Assembly (NCBI RefSeq): GCF_006717075.1
Contig: NZ_VFQC01000001.1
Span: 2,775,501-2,839,500, forward strand
DNA: 64,000 bases
Direction: 5' to 3'
Source of the DNA: Haloactinospora alba
GTDB lineage: Bacteria; Actinomycetota; Actinomycetes; Streptosporangiales; Streptosporangiaceae
Position numbers and translations under genes: made by a program. Positions within the stretch are counted from its first letter, which is position 1, and each line of letters begins with the position of its first letter. The notes beneath the pieces are model-generated. The model had not been told where the DNA came from, did not search any database, and saw only the letters and a list, made by a program, of their open reading frames with translations. Positions 33,629-42,366 of this stretch are shown here, piece after piece.

Positions 33629-35329
33629 ATGCTGGATGTGAAACTCACCAACGCCCGCGTGCGCACCATGGCGCCTGACCGGCCCCGCGCCCGCAGTCTC
33701 GGCGTCCTCGCCGGGCACATCGCCGGGCTGGACGAGGAGGTGGCGGATCTTCCCGCCCGGACCACCGTGGACTGCGGCGGAGCGGCGCTCGTGCCCGGGT
33801 TCGGCGACGCCCACAACCACATGGCCTGGTTCGGCCAGTCCCTGGCCGAACTGCCGCTGCAGCACGTCACCACCCTGGAGGAGCTGTACCGGGAGGTGTC
33901 GCGGCGCGCCGACGCCACCGCCGAGGGGGCGTGGGTCGTGGGTTCCGGGTACGACACCGCCGCCATGGGCGCCCATCCGGACCGGGACGGGTTGGACCGC
34001 GCCGCCGGCGGCCGCCCCGTGTGGGTGAAGCACCGGTCCGGGCACATGTGCGTGGTCAACAGCGCTGTCCTGCGCATGATCGGGGCCGAGGAGAACGCTG
34101 CCGACCCCGAGGGCGGTGTCATCGTCCGCGACGCCGCCGGCAGGCCCACCGGCGTGCTGCAGGAACGCGCCCAGGAGCTGGTGGACGAACTCGTCCTGCC
34201 CACCTCCGTGGCCGAGCTGGCCGACGCCCTCGGCCGCGCCAGTTCCGTCTACGCCGCCGAGGGCCTCACCCACGTGGTGGAGGCCGGAATCGGCCGGGGG
34301 CTGATCGGCCGCAGCCCGGTGGAGGCCGCCGCCTACCAGCTCGCCCGGCAGCGCGGAACACTGCGCACCAGGGTCCAGCTCATGGTCGCCGCCGACAACA
34401 TGCACACCCTGCCGGCGCACCGCGACGACGGCATCGACCTGGGTATCGACCTCGGGCTGAGCACCGGTTTCGGCGACGACCGGCTCCGCCTCGGCCCGAT
34501 GAAGATCTGGCTGGACGGTTCCCTCATCGGACGCACCGCCAGCGTCTCCGAACCGTTCTGCGACCACGGGCACACCCGGGGTTTGTATCAGGGCAGCGCC
34601 GAGGACATGCAGGAGCTGATCGTCGACGCGCACCGCGCGGGCTGGCGCGTCGCCGCCCACGCCATCGGGGACGACGCCGTCGACCTGGCGCTGCGCGCGT
34701 TCGCCCGGGCCCAGCAGGCAGCGCCCTGGCCGCAGGCACGCCACCGCATCGAACACGCGGGGGTGGTGCGCCCCGACCAGGTGGCCCGGTTCGCCCGTCT
34801 GGGGGTGACGCCGGTACCGCAACCGCGGTTCCTGCACACCGTGGGCGACACCATGCGCGACGCGCTGGGCGCCGAACGCGTCCCGTGGCTCTACCGCCAC
34901 CGTTCCTTCCTGGAGCAGGGGGTGCGTGTACCGGGCAGCTCCGACCGGCCGGTCGCTCCCGGCGCGCCACTGCTCGGCATGGAGTCCATGGTGGAGCGCA
35001 CCAGCAGCGGCGGCGCGGTTCTGGGAGCCGACGAACGCGTCCGCCCCGAGCAGGCGCTGCGCGCCTACACGTCCGACGCCGCGTGGGCCAACCGCGACGA
35101 GCACCGCCGCGGCACGCTCACGCGCGGAAAGCTCGCCGACCTCGTGCTGCTGGACCGCGACCCCGCGGACCCCGGCGACACCCCCATCGGCGACATCACC
35201 GTGCTCGCCACCCTCCTCGGTGGCGAGTGCGTTCACGGGGCCGACGCGTTCCCCGGCCTGACGGCCGCGGCCGCGTCCACCCCGGTATCCCCCGAATCCC
35301 GAGGCCGCGCGACCGCGGCGGGTTCTTAG
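33629..35329 (+). CDS. YtcJ-like metal-dependent amidohydrolase
   Basis: This 566-residue protein belongs to the amidohydrolase_3 (YtcJ-like) branch. The metal-binding His-x-His is in VPGFGDAHNHM near residue 60. Further expected ligands are a KHRSGHMCVVNS segment, LGPMKIWLDGSLIGRTA (containing the bridging Lys region), HAIGDDAVDLAL, RHRIEHAGVV, and the catalytic Asp in PGSSDRPVAP. The C-terminal small β-domain reads GTLTRGKLADLVLLDRDP. The substrate is unknown; the enzymes hydrolyse N-acyl or cyclic amide bonds. It lies 40 bases after ureC and 11 before a transporter, so it probably feeds the same nitrogen pathway, for example by releasing a substrate for the urease. Confidence 0.85.
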   Translation: MLDVKLTNARVRTMAPDRPRARSLGVLAGHIAGLDEEVADLPARTTVDCGGAALVPGFGDAHNHMAWFGQSLAELPLQHVTTLEELYREVSRRADATAEGAWVVGSGYDTAAMGAHPDRDGLDRAAGGRPVWVKHRSGHMCVVNSAVLRMIGAEENAADPEGGVIVRDAAGRPTGVLQERAQELVDELVLPTSVAELADALGRASSVYAAEGLTHVVEAGIGRGLIGRSPVEAAAYQLARQRGTLRTRVQLMVAADNMHTLPAHRDDGIDLGIDLGLSTGFGDDRLRLGPMKIWLDGSLIGRTASVSEPFCDHGHTRGLYQGSAEDMQELIVDAHRAGWRVAAHAIGDDAVDLALRAFARAQQAAPWPQARHRIEHAGVVRPDQVARFARLGVTPVPQPRFLHTVGDTMRDALGAERVPWLYRHRSFLEQGVRVPGSSDRPVAPGAPLLGMESMVERTSSGGAVLGADERVRPEQALRAYTSDAAWANRDEHRRGTLTRGKLADLVLLDRDPADPGDTPIGDITVLATLLGGECVHGADAFPGLTAAAASTPVSPESRGRATAAGS

Positions 35330-35340
35330 GAGAAACCTCG

Positions 35341-36675
35341 ATGAGTGACCTCGACCCGGACAGCGCCACTCAGCGCCACGACAACGGCGCACCGGTGGTG
35401 AGCAGCCGCGAATCGGGCCGTATCGCCTTCGCCGCGTTCGTCGGTACGGCCCTGGAGTGGTACGACTACTTCCTTTTCGGCACCGCGGCCGCTCTCGTCT
35501 TCAACCGGTTGTACTTCACCAGCCTCGACGCGCTGGCGGCGACCCTCGCGGCGTTCGCCACGTTCGGGGTGGGCTTCGTCGCCCGACCCGTGGGTGCCGT
35601 CATCTTCGGGTGGGCGGGTGACCGGATCGGCCGGCGGCCCGCGCTGCTCGTCACGGTGGTGATGATCGGCGTCGCCACCGGGTGTGTGGGGCTGCTGCCC
35701 GACTACACCAGTATCGGGATCGCCGCACCGATCCTGCTGGCGCTGCTGCGCCTCCTCCAGGGCGTGGCCGTGGGCGGCGAATGGGGCGGCGCCGTGACTC
35801 TCGCCGTGGAGCACGCGCCTCCGGAGAAACGCGGCCGGTACGCCGCACTGCCCCAGATCGGCTCCCCCGTGGGCACGCTTCTGTCCTCCGGCGCGTTCTC
35901 CCTGGTGCTGACGTTGCCTTCCGCGCAGTTCGACGCGTGGGGGTGGCGCCTCCCCTTCCTCGCCGCCTTCCCGCTGCTGGTGGTTGCGGTCTACATCCGC
36001 CGCAGGGTGGAGGAGTCACCGATCTTCACCGAGATGGAGAGCCAGGAGGACAGGGCGAAGGTCCCCGCCGTGGACGTGTTCCGGCAGGCATGGGGGCGGC
36101 TCGGTGTTGCGATCGCCTCGGCGTTCCTGGGAGTCGGCGGCTTCTACATGATGACGACGTTCATCATCAGCTACGGCACGGACACGGTGGGGGTGTCCCG
36201 CAGCCTGATGGTGAACGCGACACTCGTCGCCGCGGCGGCCCAGATCTGCGTGATCATCCTGGTGGGCCGGCTCGGCGAGCGGCTCGGCCCCGGCAGGGTC
36301 ACCATGTGGGGCGGCCTCGTCACAGCTCTGGCGGCCGCTCCGATCTTCCTACTGACCGAAACGGCCCACCCCGCCCTGATCGTGCTGGCGGTCACCGCCG
36401 GTGTCGGCACCCTCTCCATCGCCTACGCCGTGTCCGGCGCGCTGCTCACCGAACTGTTCCCGGCGCACCTGCGTTACAGCGGCGTGAACCTGGCCTACAA
36501 CATCGCGGGGGCTCTCAGCGGGTTCCTGCCGTTCGTCGCGACCGCCATGCTGGGCAGCGCGGACGGCTCCTGGTGGGCGCCGGCCGCGCTGCTCGCGGTG
36601 GTCGCCGCGATCACCGCCGCGGGCGGGTTCTACGGCGAACGGCTGCGGGTCACCGACCAGGTGGTCGTACGCTGA
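35341..36675 (+). CDS. MFS transporter of the metabolite:H+ symporter (MHS) family
   Basis: This 444-residue protein has 12 predicted membrane segments. MHS signatures are clear: GTALEWYDYFLFGTAAALVF in the first helix, GWAGDRIGRRPALL between helices 2 and 3, LRLLQGVAVGGEWGGAVTLA, and ELFPAHLRYSGVNLAYNIAG. MHS carriers import organic acids, betaines or related compounds with protons. ATG 35341 follows AGGAG with good spacing. As the last gene of the urease-like operon it probably imports the substrate of the amidohydrolase. A strong hairpin follows at 36682–36719. Confidence 0.92.
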   Translation: MSDLDPDSATQRHDNGAPVVSSRESGRIAFAAFVGTALEWYDYFLFGTAAALVFNRLYFTSLDALAATLAAFATFGVGFVARPVGAVIFGWAGDRIGRRPALLVTVVMIGVATGCVGLLPDYTSIGIAAPILLALLRLLQGVAVGGEWGGAVTLAVEHAPPEKRGRYAALPQIGSPVGTLLSSGAFSLVLTLPSAQFDAWGWRLPFLAAFPLLVVAVYIRRRVEESPIFTEMESQEDRAKVPAVDVFRQAWGRLGVAIASAFLGVGGFYMMTTFIISYGTDTVGVSRSLMVNATLVAAAAQICVIILVGRLGERLGPGRVTMWGGLVTALAAAPIFLLTETAHPALIVLAVTAGVGTLSIAYAVSGALLTELFPAHLRYSGVNLAYNIAGALSGFLPFVATAMLGSADGSWWAPAALLAVVAAITAAGGFYGERLRVTDQVVVR

Positions 36676-36681
36676 ACCGTT

Positions 36682-36719
36682 GCGCCGGGCGGGCGGGGAG
36701 AGCACCGCCCGCCCGGCGC
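36682..36719. terminator. Bidirectional terminator hairpin
   Basis: A perfect 15-bp inverted repeat (36682–36696 and 36705–36719) with an 8-base loop sits exactly between the converging ends of the transporter (36675) and the MazG-like gene (36720). It can serve both strands. Confidence 0.75.
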
Positions 36720-37079
36720 TCACGTGTGCGGTCCGCCCGCGGCCGACCCGTGCCGGGACGGAGGGGCGCCGACGGGGAAACGCTCCTCGTTGCGCGCCAT
36801 CTTCTCCTTCAGCGCGGTTTCCAGGTCGATGTCCAGCACATCGGCCATCCGGAGCAGGTAGCTGAACACGTCGGCCATCTCCATCCGGACCGCCTCGGCC
36901 TTGGCGGGGTCGTCCATCACCCGCTGCGACTCCTCGCGTTCCATCCACTGGAACTCGGCGGCGAGCTCACCCGCCTCCCCCGTCAGTGCCATGGCCAGGT
37001 TCTTCGGGGTGTGGAACGGCCCCCAGTCGCGGCGTTCGGCGAAGTCGGCCAGCAACCCTTGCAGTGTCGCGATACTCAT
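36720..37079 (-). CDS. MazG-like nucleotide pyrophosphohydrolase
   Basis: This 119-residue protein is a single-domain MazG/dCTPase-type enzyme, which hydrolyses nucleoside triphosphates to monophosphates. The Mg-binding pattern is present: the Glu pair of LTGEAGELAAEFQWM near residue 37, then the E-x-x-D of VRMEMADVFSYLLRM near residue 70. Helices W-rich at the start (RRDWGPFHTPKNLAMAL) fit the RS21-C6-like group. ATG 37079 is used; the longer open frame back to 37232 is Pro/Arg-rich and overlaps dhaM. Housecleaning of damaged nucleotides is the likely role. Confidence 0.85.
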   Translation of the reverse strand: MSIATLQGLLADFAERRDWGPFHTPKNLAMALTGEAGELAAEFQWMEREESQRVMDDPAKAEAVRMEMADVFSYLLRMADVLDIDLETALKEKMARNEERFPVGAPPSRHGSAAGGPHT

Positions 37080-37137
37080 CCGTACCGGGATACCACCCCG
37101 CCGCGGCGGGACGGACCGTCGCCCCGCGCCGCGCGCC

Positions 37138-37530
37138 TCACTCCTTGCGGTAGTCCCAGGCCTCCTCCGCGGCGGCCGCGACGGCGGAAAGCGCGGCGTC
37201 GGCGGACGCGGCCGCCTTGGCCGCCACCGCACCCTCGACGAAGGGGGCGTCGACGAAACGGGCCGCGAGGTCGTCCCGGTCGTCCAGCACCATGCGCGCG
37301 GTGAGGACCGAGCTCCCCAGGTCGGCCAGCACCACCGCTCCCGCGCCCGAGTCGGCGCGGGCTACGGCCTCGGCGACCTTCGTGTAGGAGGTGCCGATCC
37401 CGCCCTCGTCGTCGCCACCGGCCGTGGCCACGGTCACCGGCTGCGAGCCGAGCTCGGCGAGCAGTGCGGCGACACCTGCCGCGAGGTCCGCGCTGTGCGC
37501 CACCAGGACGATTCCCACGCTAGCTGCCAT
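37138..37530 (-). CDS. dhaM: PTS-dependent dihydroxyacetone kinase phosphotransfer subunit DhaM
   Basis: This 130-residue protein is an EIIA-mannose-fold DhaM. The phosphorylated His is in GIVLVAHSADLAAGV (residue 12). The rest fits the family: GTSYTKVAEAVARA, GAVVLADLGSSVLTARMVLD and a C-terminal Ala-rich helix. It passes phosphate from HPr to the ADP held by DhaL. Unlike longer DhaM forms, it lacks fused HPr and EI domains, so general PTS proteins must supply phosphate. It is divergent from dhaKL, with 99 bases between start codons. Confidence 0.9.
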   Translation of the reverse strand: MAASVGIVLVAHSADLAAGVAALLAELGSQPVTVATAGGDDEGGIGTSYTKVAEAVARADSGAGAVVLADLGSSVLTARMVLDDRDDLAARFVDAPFVEGAVAAKAAASADAALSAVAAAAEEAWDYRKE

Positions 37531-37629
37531 GGGGGGAGCATAACCCCGACGGCGCGGACGGTGGGGTTCACCCGCGGCGCGCCGGGTAGGCCCTTCCCGA
37601 ACCCGCTGCCGTCTGGGGGAGGCCGCACC

Positions 37630-38625
37630 GTGAAGAAGTTCCTGAACGACCCCGACCAGGTCATCACCGACACGCTCACCGGGTTGGCCGCCGTGCACGC
37701 CGAGCTCACGGTGGACACCGAACGGCGGATCGTCACTCGCGCCCGTCCGGCTCCGGGGAAGGTCGCGCTGGTCTCCGGTGGTGGTTCGGGACACGAACCG
37801 CTGCACGCCGGGTTCGTCGGGCCGGGGATGCTGGACGCGGCGTGCCCTGGGGAGGTGTTCACCTCTCCGGTTCCGGACCAGGTGAGCGCCGCCGTCGCGG
37901 CCACCGACACCGGACCCGGGGTGCTGTTCGTCGTGAAGAACTACACCGGTGACGTGCTGAATTTCGAGATGGCGGCGGAGCTGGCCGGAGAGGACAGTGT
38001 CGCGACCGAGACCGTGCTGGTCAACGACGACGTCGCGGTGCGCGACTCCACGTTCACGGCGGGGCGCCGGGGCACCGGAGCCACCCTGCTCGTCGAGAAG
38101 ATGGCCGGTGCTCTGGCCGAACGGGGAGCACCGTTGGCGTCGGTCGCGGAGATGGGGCGCCGGGTCAACGACGCCTCGCGCTCGTTCGCGTTGGCGCTGA
38201 CCGCCTGTACGACCCCCGCGTCGGGACGTCCGGGGTTCACCCTCGCCGAGGACGAGATCGAGGTGGGCGTGGGGATCCACGGTGAACCGGGCCGCAGCCG
38301 GGAGCGGATGCGGCCCTCCCGGGACCTGGCCGCCGTGCTCGTGGAGAGCGTCCTGGACGACATGCCCCGCGCCGCTGACAGTCCGGCGATCGTGCTCCTC
38401 AACGGGATGGGCGGCACTCCCCTGCACGAGCTGTACCTGCTGTACGGCGATGTCGCGGCGGAGCTGCGGCGGCGCGGGGTGAGCGTCGCCCGCACACTGG
38501 TGGGGAACTACGTCACCAGTCTCGACATGGCCGGGGCGTCCCTCACGGTCTGCGGCGCGGACGAGGAGATGCTGGAGTTGTGGGACGCCCCCGTCGCCAC
38601 CCCGCACCTGCGTTGGAAGGTGTGA
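37630..38625 (+). CDS. dhaK: Dihydroxyacetone kinase subunit DhaK
   Basis: This 331-residue protein binds dihydroxyacetone covalently and presents it to DhaL. The signature VSGGGSGHEPLHAGFVGPGM lies near residue 50, and the substrate-linking His is likely the one in VGVGIHGEPGRSR near 218. Other typical segments are FVVKNYTGDVLNFEMAAELA and LLNGMGGTPLHELYLLYG. The GTG at 37630 is preceded by GGGGGAGG. The length equals that of the E. coli type subunit. dhaL follows after 24 bases, and dhaM is divergent, completing the PTS-dependent kinase. Confidence 0.95.
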   Translation: MKKFLNDPDQVITDTLTGLAAVHAELTVDTERRIVTRARPAPGKVALVSGGGSGHEPLHAGFVGPGMLDAACPGEVFTSPVPDQVSAAVAATDTGPGVLFVVKNYTGDVLNFEMAAELAGEDSVATETVLVNDDVAVRDSTFTAGRRGTGATLLVEKMAGALAERGAPLASVAEMGRRVNDASRSFALALTACTTPASGRPGFTLAEDEIEVGVGIHGEPGRSRERMRPSRDLAAVLVESVLDDMPRAADSPAIVLLNGMGGTPLHELYLLYGDVAAELRRRGVSVARTLVGNYVTSLDMAGASLTVCGADEEMLELWDAPVATPHLRWKV

Positions 38626-38649
38626 CCCGTCCACGGGAGGCCAGGAACC

Positions 38650-39303
38650 ATGAGCGATCCGGGAATCGACGCCGGCGCGGCCCGCGCGTGGGTACGCGGC
38701 GCCGCGGATGTGTTCGGACGGCGGATGGACTACCTCACCGGTCTGGACACCGCCATCGGCGACGGCGACCACGGGACGAACATGCAGCGGGGGTTCGCCG
38801 CGGCGGCGGAGGCGGTGGGGTCGGGAGACCACGGCACGGCCGGCGAGGTGTTCACCACCACCGGCCGTACGCTGATCTCCAGTGTCGGCGGTGCTTCCGG
38901 GCCGTTGTACGGCTCGCTGTTCCGCACGGCGGGGAAACGGCTCTCCGGTGCCGGCACGGAACCCGGCGATGTGGGATCCGCCCTGGAGGACGGGGTGGAG
39001 GCGGTGGGCCGACTGGGCGGGGCGCGGGAAGGGGACAAGACGCTTCTGGACGCCTGCCTTCCGGCGGTCGCCGCTCTCACCGGGGTGCTGCGGTCGCGGG
39101 GCGACGTGGTGGAGGCGGCCCGGGCTGCGGCCGACGCCGCCGCCAAGGGGGCCAAGGACACGGAGGACATGGTGGCGCGCAAGGGGCGGGCTTCCTACAT
39201 GGGGCAGCGCAGCGCCGGGCACCGGGACCCCGGTGCCGCGTCGGCGGCGTTGCTCTTCGAGGCGCTCGCGACTGCCGTAGGCGAATCGAAGGAGACCGGA
39301 TAG
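38650..39303 (+). CDS. dhaL: Dihydroxyacetone kinase ADP-binding subunit DhaL
   Basis: This 217-residue protein is the DhaL helical barrel. It holds ADP and two Mg ions and is the phosphoryl donor to dihydroxyacetone. The Asp-rich metal loop is in DTAIGDGDHGTNMQRGF near residue 35. Further family segments are SSVGGASGPLYGSLFRTAGK, KTLLDACLPAV and GRASYMGQRSAGHRDPGAAS. ATG 38650 follows GGGAGG. It forms an operon with dhaK. Confidence 0.95.
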   Translation: MSDPGIDAGAARAWVRGAADVFGRRMDYLTGLDTAIGDGDHGTNMQRGFAAAAEAVGSGDHGTAGEVFTTTGRTLISSVGGASGPLYGSLFRTAGKRLSGAGTEPGDVGSALEDGVEAVGRLGGAREGDKTLLDACLPAVAALTGVLRSRGDVVEAARAAADAAAKGAKDTEDMVARKGRASYMGQRSAGHRDPGAASAALLFEALATAVGESKETG

Positions 39304-39348
39304 GGCGAATCCACGTTTTCGCGGACTCAGACGTTTTATTCTGCTCTG

Positions 39349-39657
39349 ATGGAGATCCTTTCGGGCCGATTCGTCATGGACGTGCTACCGGAGCTCGCCG
39401 TGGACCTGATGGAGCTCCTCACGGAAGCGGGCGAGCAGAGGCTGGCAGCGACCATCCCCGACCTGAGTTTCCACTCCTGGTGCGAGTGCGGGGAGCCGTC
39501 GTGTCTGAGCTTCTACACGGCGCAGCCACCCGACGGCCCCTACGGCCCCGGGCACTACACGCTCTCGCTCTCCCGTCGCCACCAGATGCTGGTCCTCGAC
39601 GTGGTGGAGGACAGGATCGTTTTCGTGGAGGTGCTCGACCGGCCGCCGCGTGAGTAA
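39349..39657 (+). CDS. Small hypothetical protein with a Cys cluster
   Basis: This 102-residue protein is not recognised. It has a helical start (LPELAVDLMELLTEAGEQRL), a central CECGEPSC cluster with three Cys that could bind a metal, and a β-rich C-terminal half (HYTLSLSRRHQMLVLDVVED). There is no ribosome binding site; TATTCT at 39336–39341 lies 7 bases before ATG 39349, consistent with a leaderless mRNA. An inverted repeat starts directly after its stop, which supports it being a real transcription unit. Confidence 0.65.
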   Translation: MEILSGRFVMDVLPELAVDLMELLTEAGEQRLAATIPDLSFHSWCECGEPSCLSFYTAQPPDGPYGPGHYTLSLSRRHQMLVLDVVEDRIVFVEVLDRPPRE

Positions 39658-39718
39658 CCGGTTGTTGCCTCCGCGCCCCCGGTAGTCCGCCTCCGGTGGC
39701 GCGGGGGCGAACAACCGG
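39658..39718 (+). terminator. Long-loop inverted repeat after small gene
   Basis: CCGGTTGTT (39658–39666) pairs perfectly with AACAACCGG (39710–39718), and GCGCCCCC/GGGGGCG-like stretches inside extend the stem. It begins directly after the TAA at 39655–39657. Confidence 0.5.
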
Positions 39719-39935
39719 TGTCCCAAGCCCGGTGCGGCGCCCCGGATCAGGTTCGCTTCCGCTTCCCGCCGCCTCGGGGAGCGAAGGCGGGACGTGTCCT
39801 CCCCGCCCGCCCGCGGTGGAACGGGGTCCAGCGTCGCGCGGTGCCCGGGGGCACCGCTCGGCTTCCCGTATCTCAGGGAACGGTCAGGGCACCGCCGGTG
39901 GCACCGGGGTTCGGGGAAGCGCGAAACTGTGGGGT

Positions 39936-40637
39936 ATGACCGACAACGAGAACCCCGTTCCTCACTCGCACCAGGATCCGATCCGCGCCTCCGACGCCGA
40001 CCGGGACACCGTGGCCAACCAGCTACGCGAGGCGCTGGCGGAGGGCAGAATCACCCCCGCGGAACACAGTGAGCGCTTGGAGAGCGTCTACGGTGCCACC
40101 ACCCGGGGCGAGCTGGCCCCTCTCACCGAGGATCTTCCCGCGATCCCTGACAACCCCTCCAGGGAGGTCTCCACCGCCGGAGTGTCCGCGGCGCCGCGCC
40201 CCGTCTACGGCCGGGAACGGGTCGGCGGGAAGCCGACCGGCGGGTTCTCGGTCGCGATCATGGGAGGGTCGAACCGTACCGGGAACTGGATCGTCCCGCG
40301 CCACTACTTCTGCGTCGCGGTGATGGGCGGGGTCGAGCTGGACCTGCGGGAGGCGCGGTTCTCCGCCCCCGAGGTCACGATCCACGCGAACACGCTCATG
40401 GGCGGTATCGAGATCACCGCCCCCGACGACATCGAGGTTCGCATCCACGGCATCGGGGTCATGGGCGGCTACGGCACGGAGGGAGAGCCGCCCAGTGTGC
40501 TGGAGAGCGGAACCCCTGTCGTGCATGTGGTGGGCGTGGCGCTCATGGCGGGGGTCGATGTCCACTACAAGAAGCGCCAGCACCAGAAGCGTTCGCGGCG
40601 CACCGGCGACGCCGAGATCGAGGACGGGAGGAACTGA
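39936..40637 (+). CDS. DUF1707 and LiaF-like C-terminal domain protein
   Basis: This 233-residue protein opens with a DUF1707 (SHOCT-like) domain: IRASDADRDTVANQLREALA, EGRITPAEHSERLESVYGA and TRGELAPLTEDLP. The C-terminal part has repeated VMGG-type β turns (AIMGGSNRTG, AVMGGVELDL, TLMGGIEI, GVMGGYG), which characterise the cell-wall-active antibiotic response (LiaF-like) β-helix fold. It lacks membrane segments. Such proteins are common in actinomycetes; a role in envelope-stress sensing is inferred from the LiaF resemblance. ATG 39936 follows a G-rich stretch only, without a clean ribosome binding site. Confidence 0.82.
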   Translation: MTDNENPVPHSHQDPIRASDADRDTVANQLREALAEGRITPAEHSERLESVYGATTRGELAPLTEDLPAIPDNPSREVSTAGVSAAPRPVYGRERVGGKPTGGFSVAIMGGSNRTGNWIVPRHYFCVAVMGGVELDLREARFSAPEVTIHANTLMGGIEITAPDDIEVRIHGIGVMGGYGTEGEPPSVLESGTPVVHVVGVALMAGVDVHYKKRQHQKRSRRTGDAEIEDGRN

Positions 40638-40830
40638 CCAGGTCAGATTTCCGGTTTTCCAGGGAAAATACAGAATCCGTATGCATTTCAGCACGGTCCG
40701 CTGCATATCCGACTTACGGGACGTGTCATCTTGATGCGCGGTATTCATCAATGTCAGGCTCTCCAGAGTCCGCGCCTTTCGTCCCGCCCCACAATCCCCG
40801 GGGCGGGTCGTCGAACAAAGGAAGGTCACC

Positions 40831-42366
40831 GTGCACAGCACAGACTCTGGAGAATCCCCCAACCGTTCCGGTAGGCGCATGCTCGTCAGGGGAAGCGCGG
40901 TCCTCACCGCGTTCGCTCTCGGTCTCGTACCGTCAGTCGCCCAGGCGAGCACCCCTCCCACACAGCTCCCCACTCTGGTGACCACGGAAAACATCCGTGA
41001 ACACATGGAGAGCCTGCAGATCATCTCCGACTACAACGGCGGAAACCGGGCCTCGGGAACCGACGGCTACGAGATTTCCGCGAAGTACGTCATTGACCAG
41101 CTCGAGCGGGCGGGTTACGAACCGCGCAAGGACACCTACGAGTACGAGAAATGGGAGCAGAACGCCGACCCGGCGTTCACCCAGTCCGCCCCCGAGGAAC
41201 GCGAGTTCGCCCGGGGAACGGACTTCCAGACCATGGAGTACTCGGGTTCCGGCGACGTCACCGCTCCCGGCGCCGCGGTGAACGCGGACAGCGACCAGAG
41301 CGGCTGCTCCGCCGAGGACTTCGCGGACTTTCCCGAGGGCGCGGTCGCCATCATGCAGCGGGGCAGCTGCACCTTCGAGACCAAGGCGGACAACGCCACC
41401 GAGGCGGGCGCGAGCGCGGCCGTGGTGTTCAACCACGGCAACAGCGACGCCCCCGAGGACAACGAGGCGTTCAGCGGCACCCTGTCCTCCCTCAGCGAGA
41501 TCCCCGTGGTCGGCACCAGCAACGCCGTGGGAGAGGACCTGGTCGACGCCGGCGGTGACCTCGAGGTCAGCCTCACGGTCGACGCCGGGGTGAGCACCCA
41601 CACCTCCTACAACGTCATCGCCGACACCGAGGGCGGCGACGACGAGAACGCGGTGGTCGTCGGCGCGCACCTGGACGGGGTACCCGCGGGAGCGGGCATC
41701 AACGACAACGGCAGTGGAACCGCGACGGTCCTGGAAACCGCGAAACAGCTCGCGAAGCTGCAGGAACCGAACAACACGGTCCGGTTCGCCTTCTGGGGAA
41801 CCGAGGAGGAGGGCCTCATCGGTTCGACGAAGTACGTTGAGGGCCTCAGCGACGAGGAACTGGACAACATCGGGCTCTACCTCAACTTCGACATGCTCGG
41901 CTCGCCCAACTTCGGCCGGTTCGTCTACGACGGCCGGGGCGAGCTGGAGGGCTCCCTCACCCCGCCGGCCGGCTCGGCCGCCATCCAGAAGGAGTTCGAG
42001 GACTACTTCGACAGCCAGGGCCTGGTGAGTGAGCCCACCGAGTTCAGCGGCCGCTCGGACTACAGCGCGTTCATGGAGGCCGGTATCGCCTCCGGCGGGC
42101 TGTTCAGCGGTGGCGACGGGGTCAAGACCGAGGAGCAGGTGGAGTACTACGGCGGCACGGCCGGCGAGGACTTCGACCCGAACTACCACACGGCCGACGA
42201 CGACATCGACAACATCAACTGGACCGCGGTGGAGCAGCTCTCCGGCGGCGTGGCCCACACCGTGGAGACCTACGCGGAGAGCACGCTCCCGGTGAACGGT
42301 GTCCGCTCCTACCAGGGGGCGGAGGAACTCCGGTTCGACCGGAAAGCCGACAGCTGGTTGCGCTAG
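40831..42366 (+). CDS. Secreted M28 aminopeptidase with PA domain
   Basis: This 511-residue protein is an exported zinc aminopeptidase. A signal peptide with twin Arg (SGRRMLVRGSAVLTAFALG) ends near residue 40 at AQAS. A protease-associated insert lies at about 140–245 (GAVAIMQRGSCTFETKADNA). The M28 core shows all five metal ligands: His/Asp in GAHLDGVPAG, Asp in GINDNGSGTA, the Glu pair in WGTEEEGLIG, Asp in NFDMLGSPN, and His in DPNYHTADDD. Composition is strongly acidic. It resembles the Streptomyces griseus aminopeptidase group with an added PA domain. GTG 40831 follows AAGGAAGG. The TAG stop coincides with the edge of an inverted-repeat element at 42364. Confidence 0.92.
   Translation: MHSTDSGESPNRSGRRMLVRGSAVLTAFALGLVPSVAQASTPPTQLPTLVTTENIREHMESLQIISDYNGGNRASGTDGYEISAKYVIDQLERAGYEPRKDTYEYEKWEQNADPAFTQSAPEEREFARGTDFQTMEYSGSGDVTAPGAAVNADSDQSGCSAEDFADFPEGAVAIMQRGSCTFETKADNATEAGASAAVVFNHGNSDAPEDNEAFSGTLSSLSEIPVVGTSNAVGEDLVDAGGDLEVSLTVDAGVSTHTSYNVIADTEGGDDENAVVVGAHLDGVPAGAGINDNGSGTATVLETAKQLAKLQEPNNTVRFAFWGTEEEGLIGSTKYVEGLSDEELDNIGLYLNFDMLGSPNFGRFVYDGRGELEGSLTPPAGSAAIQKEFEDYFDSQGLVSEPTEFSGRSDYSAFMEAGIASGGLFSGGDGVKTEEQVEYYGGTAGEDFDPNYHTADDDIDNINWTAVEQLSGGVAHTVETYAESTLPVNGVRSYQGAEELRFDRKADSWLR

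Noticed and set aside
40638-40830. Riboswitch before the secreted aminopeptidase
   Set aside because: The region is lower in GC, but no known conserved riboswitch core could be identified by eye.
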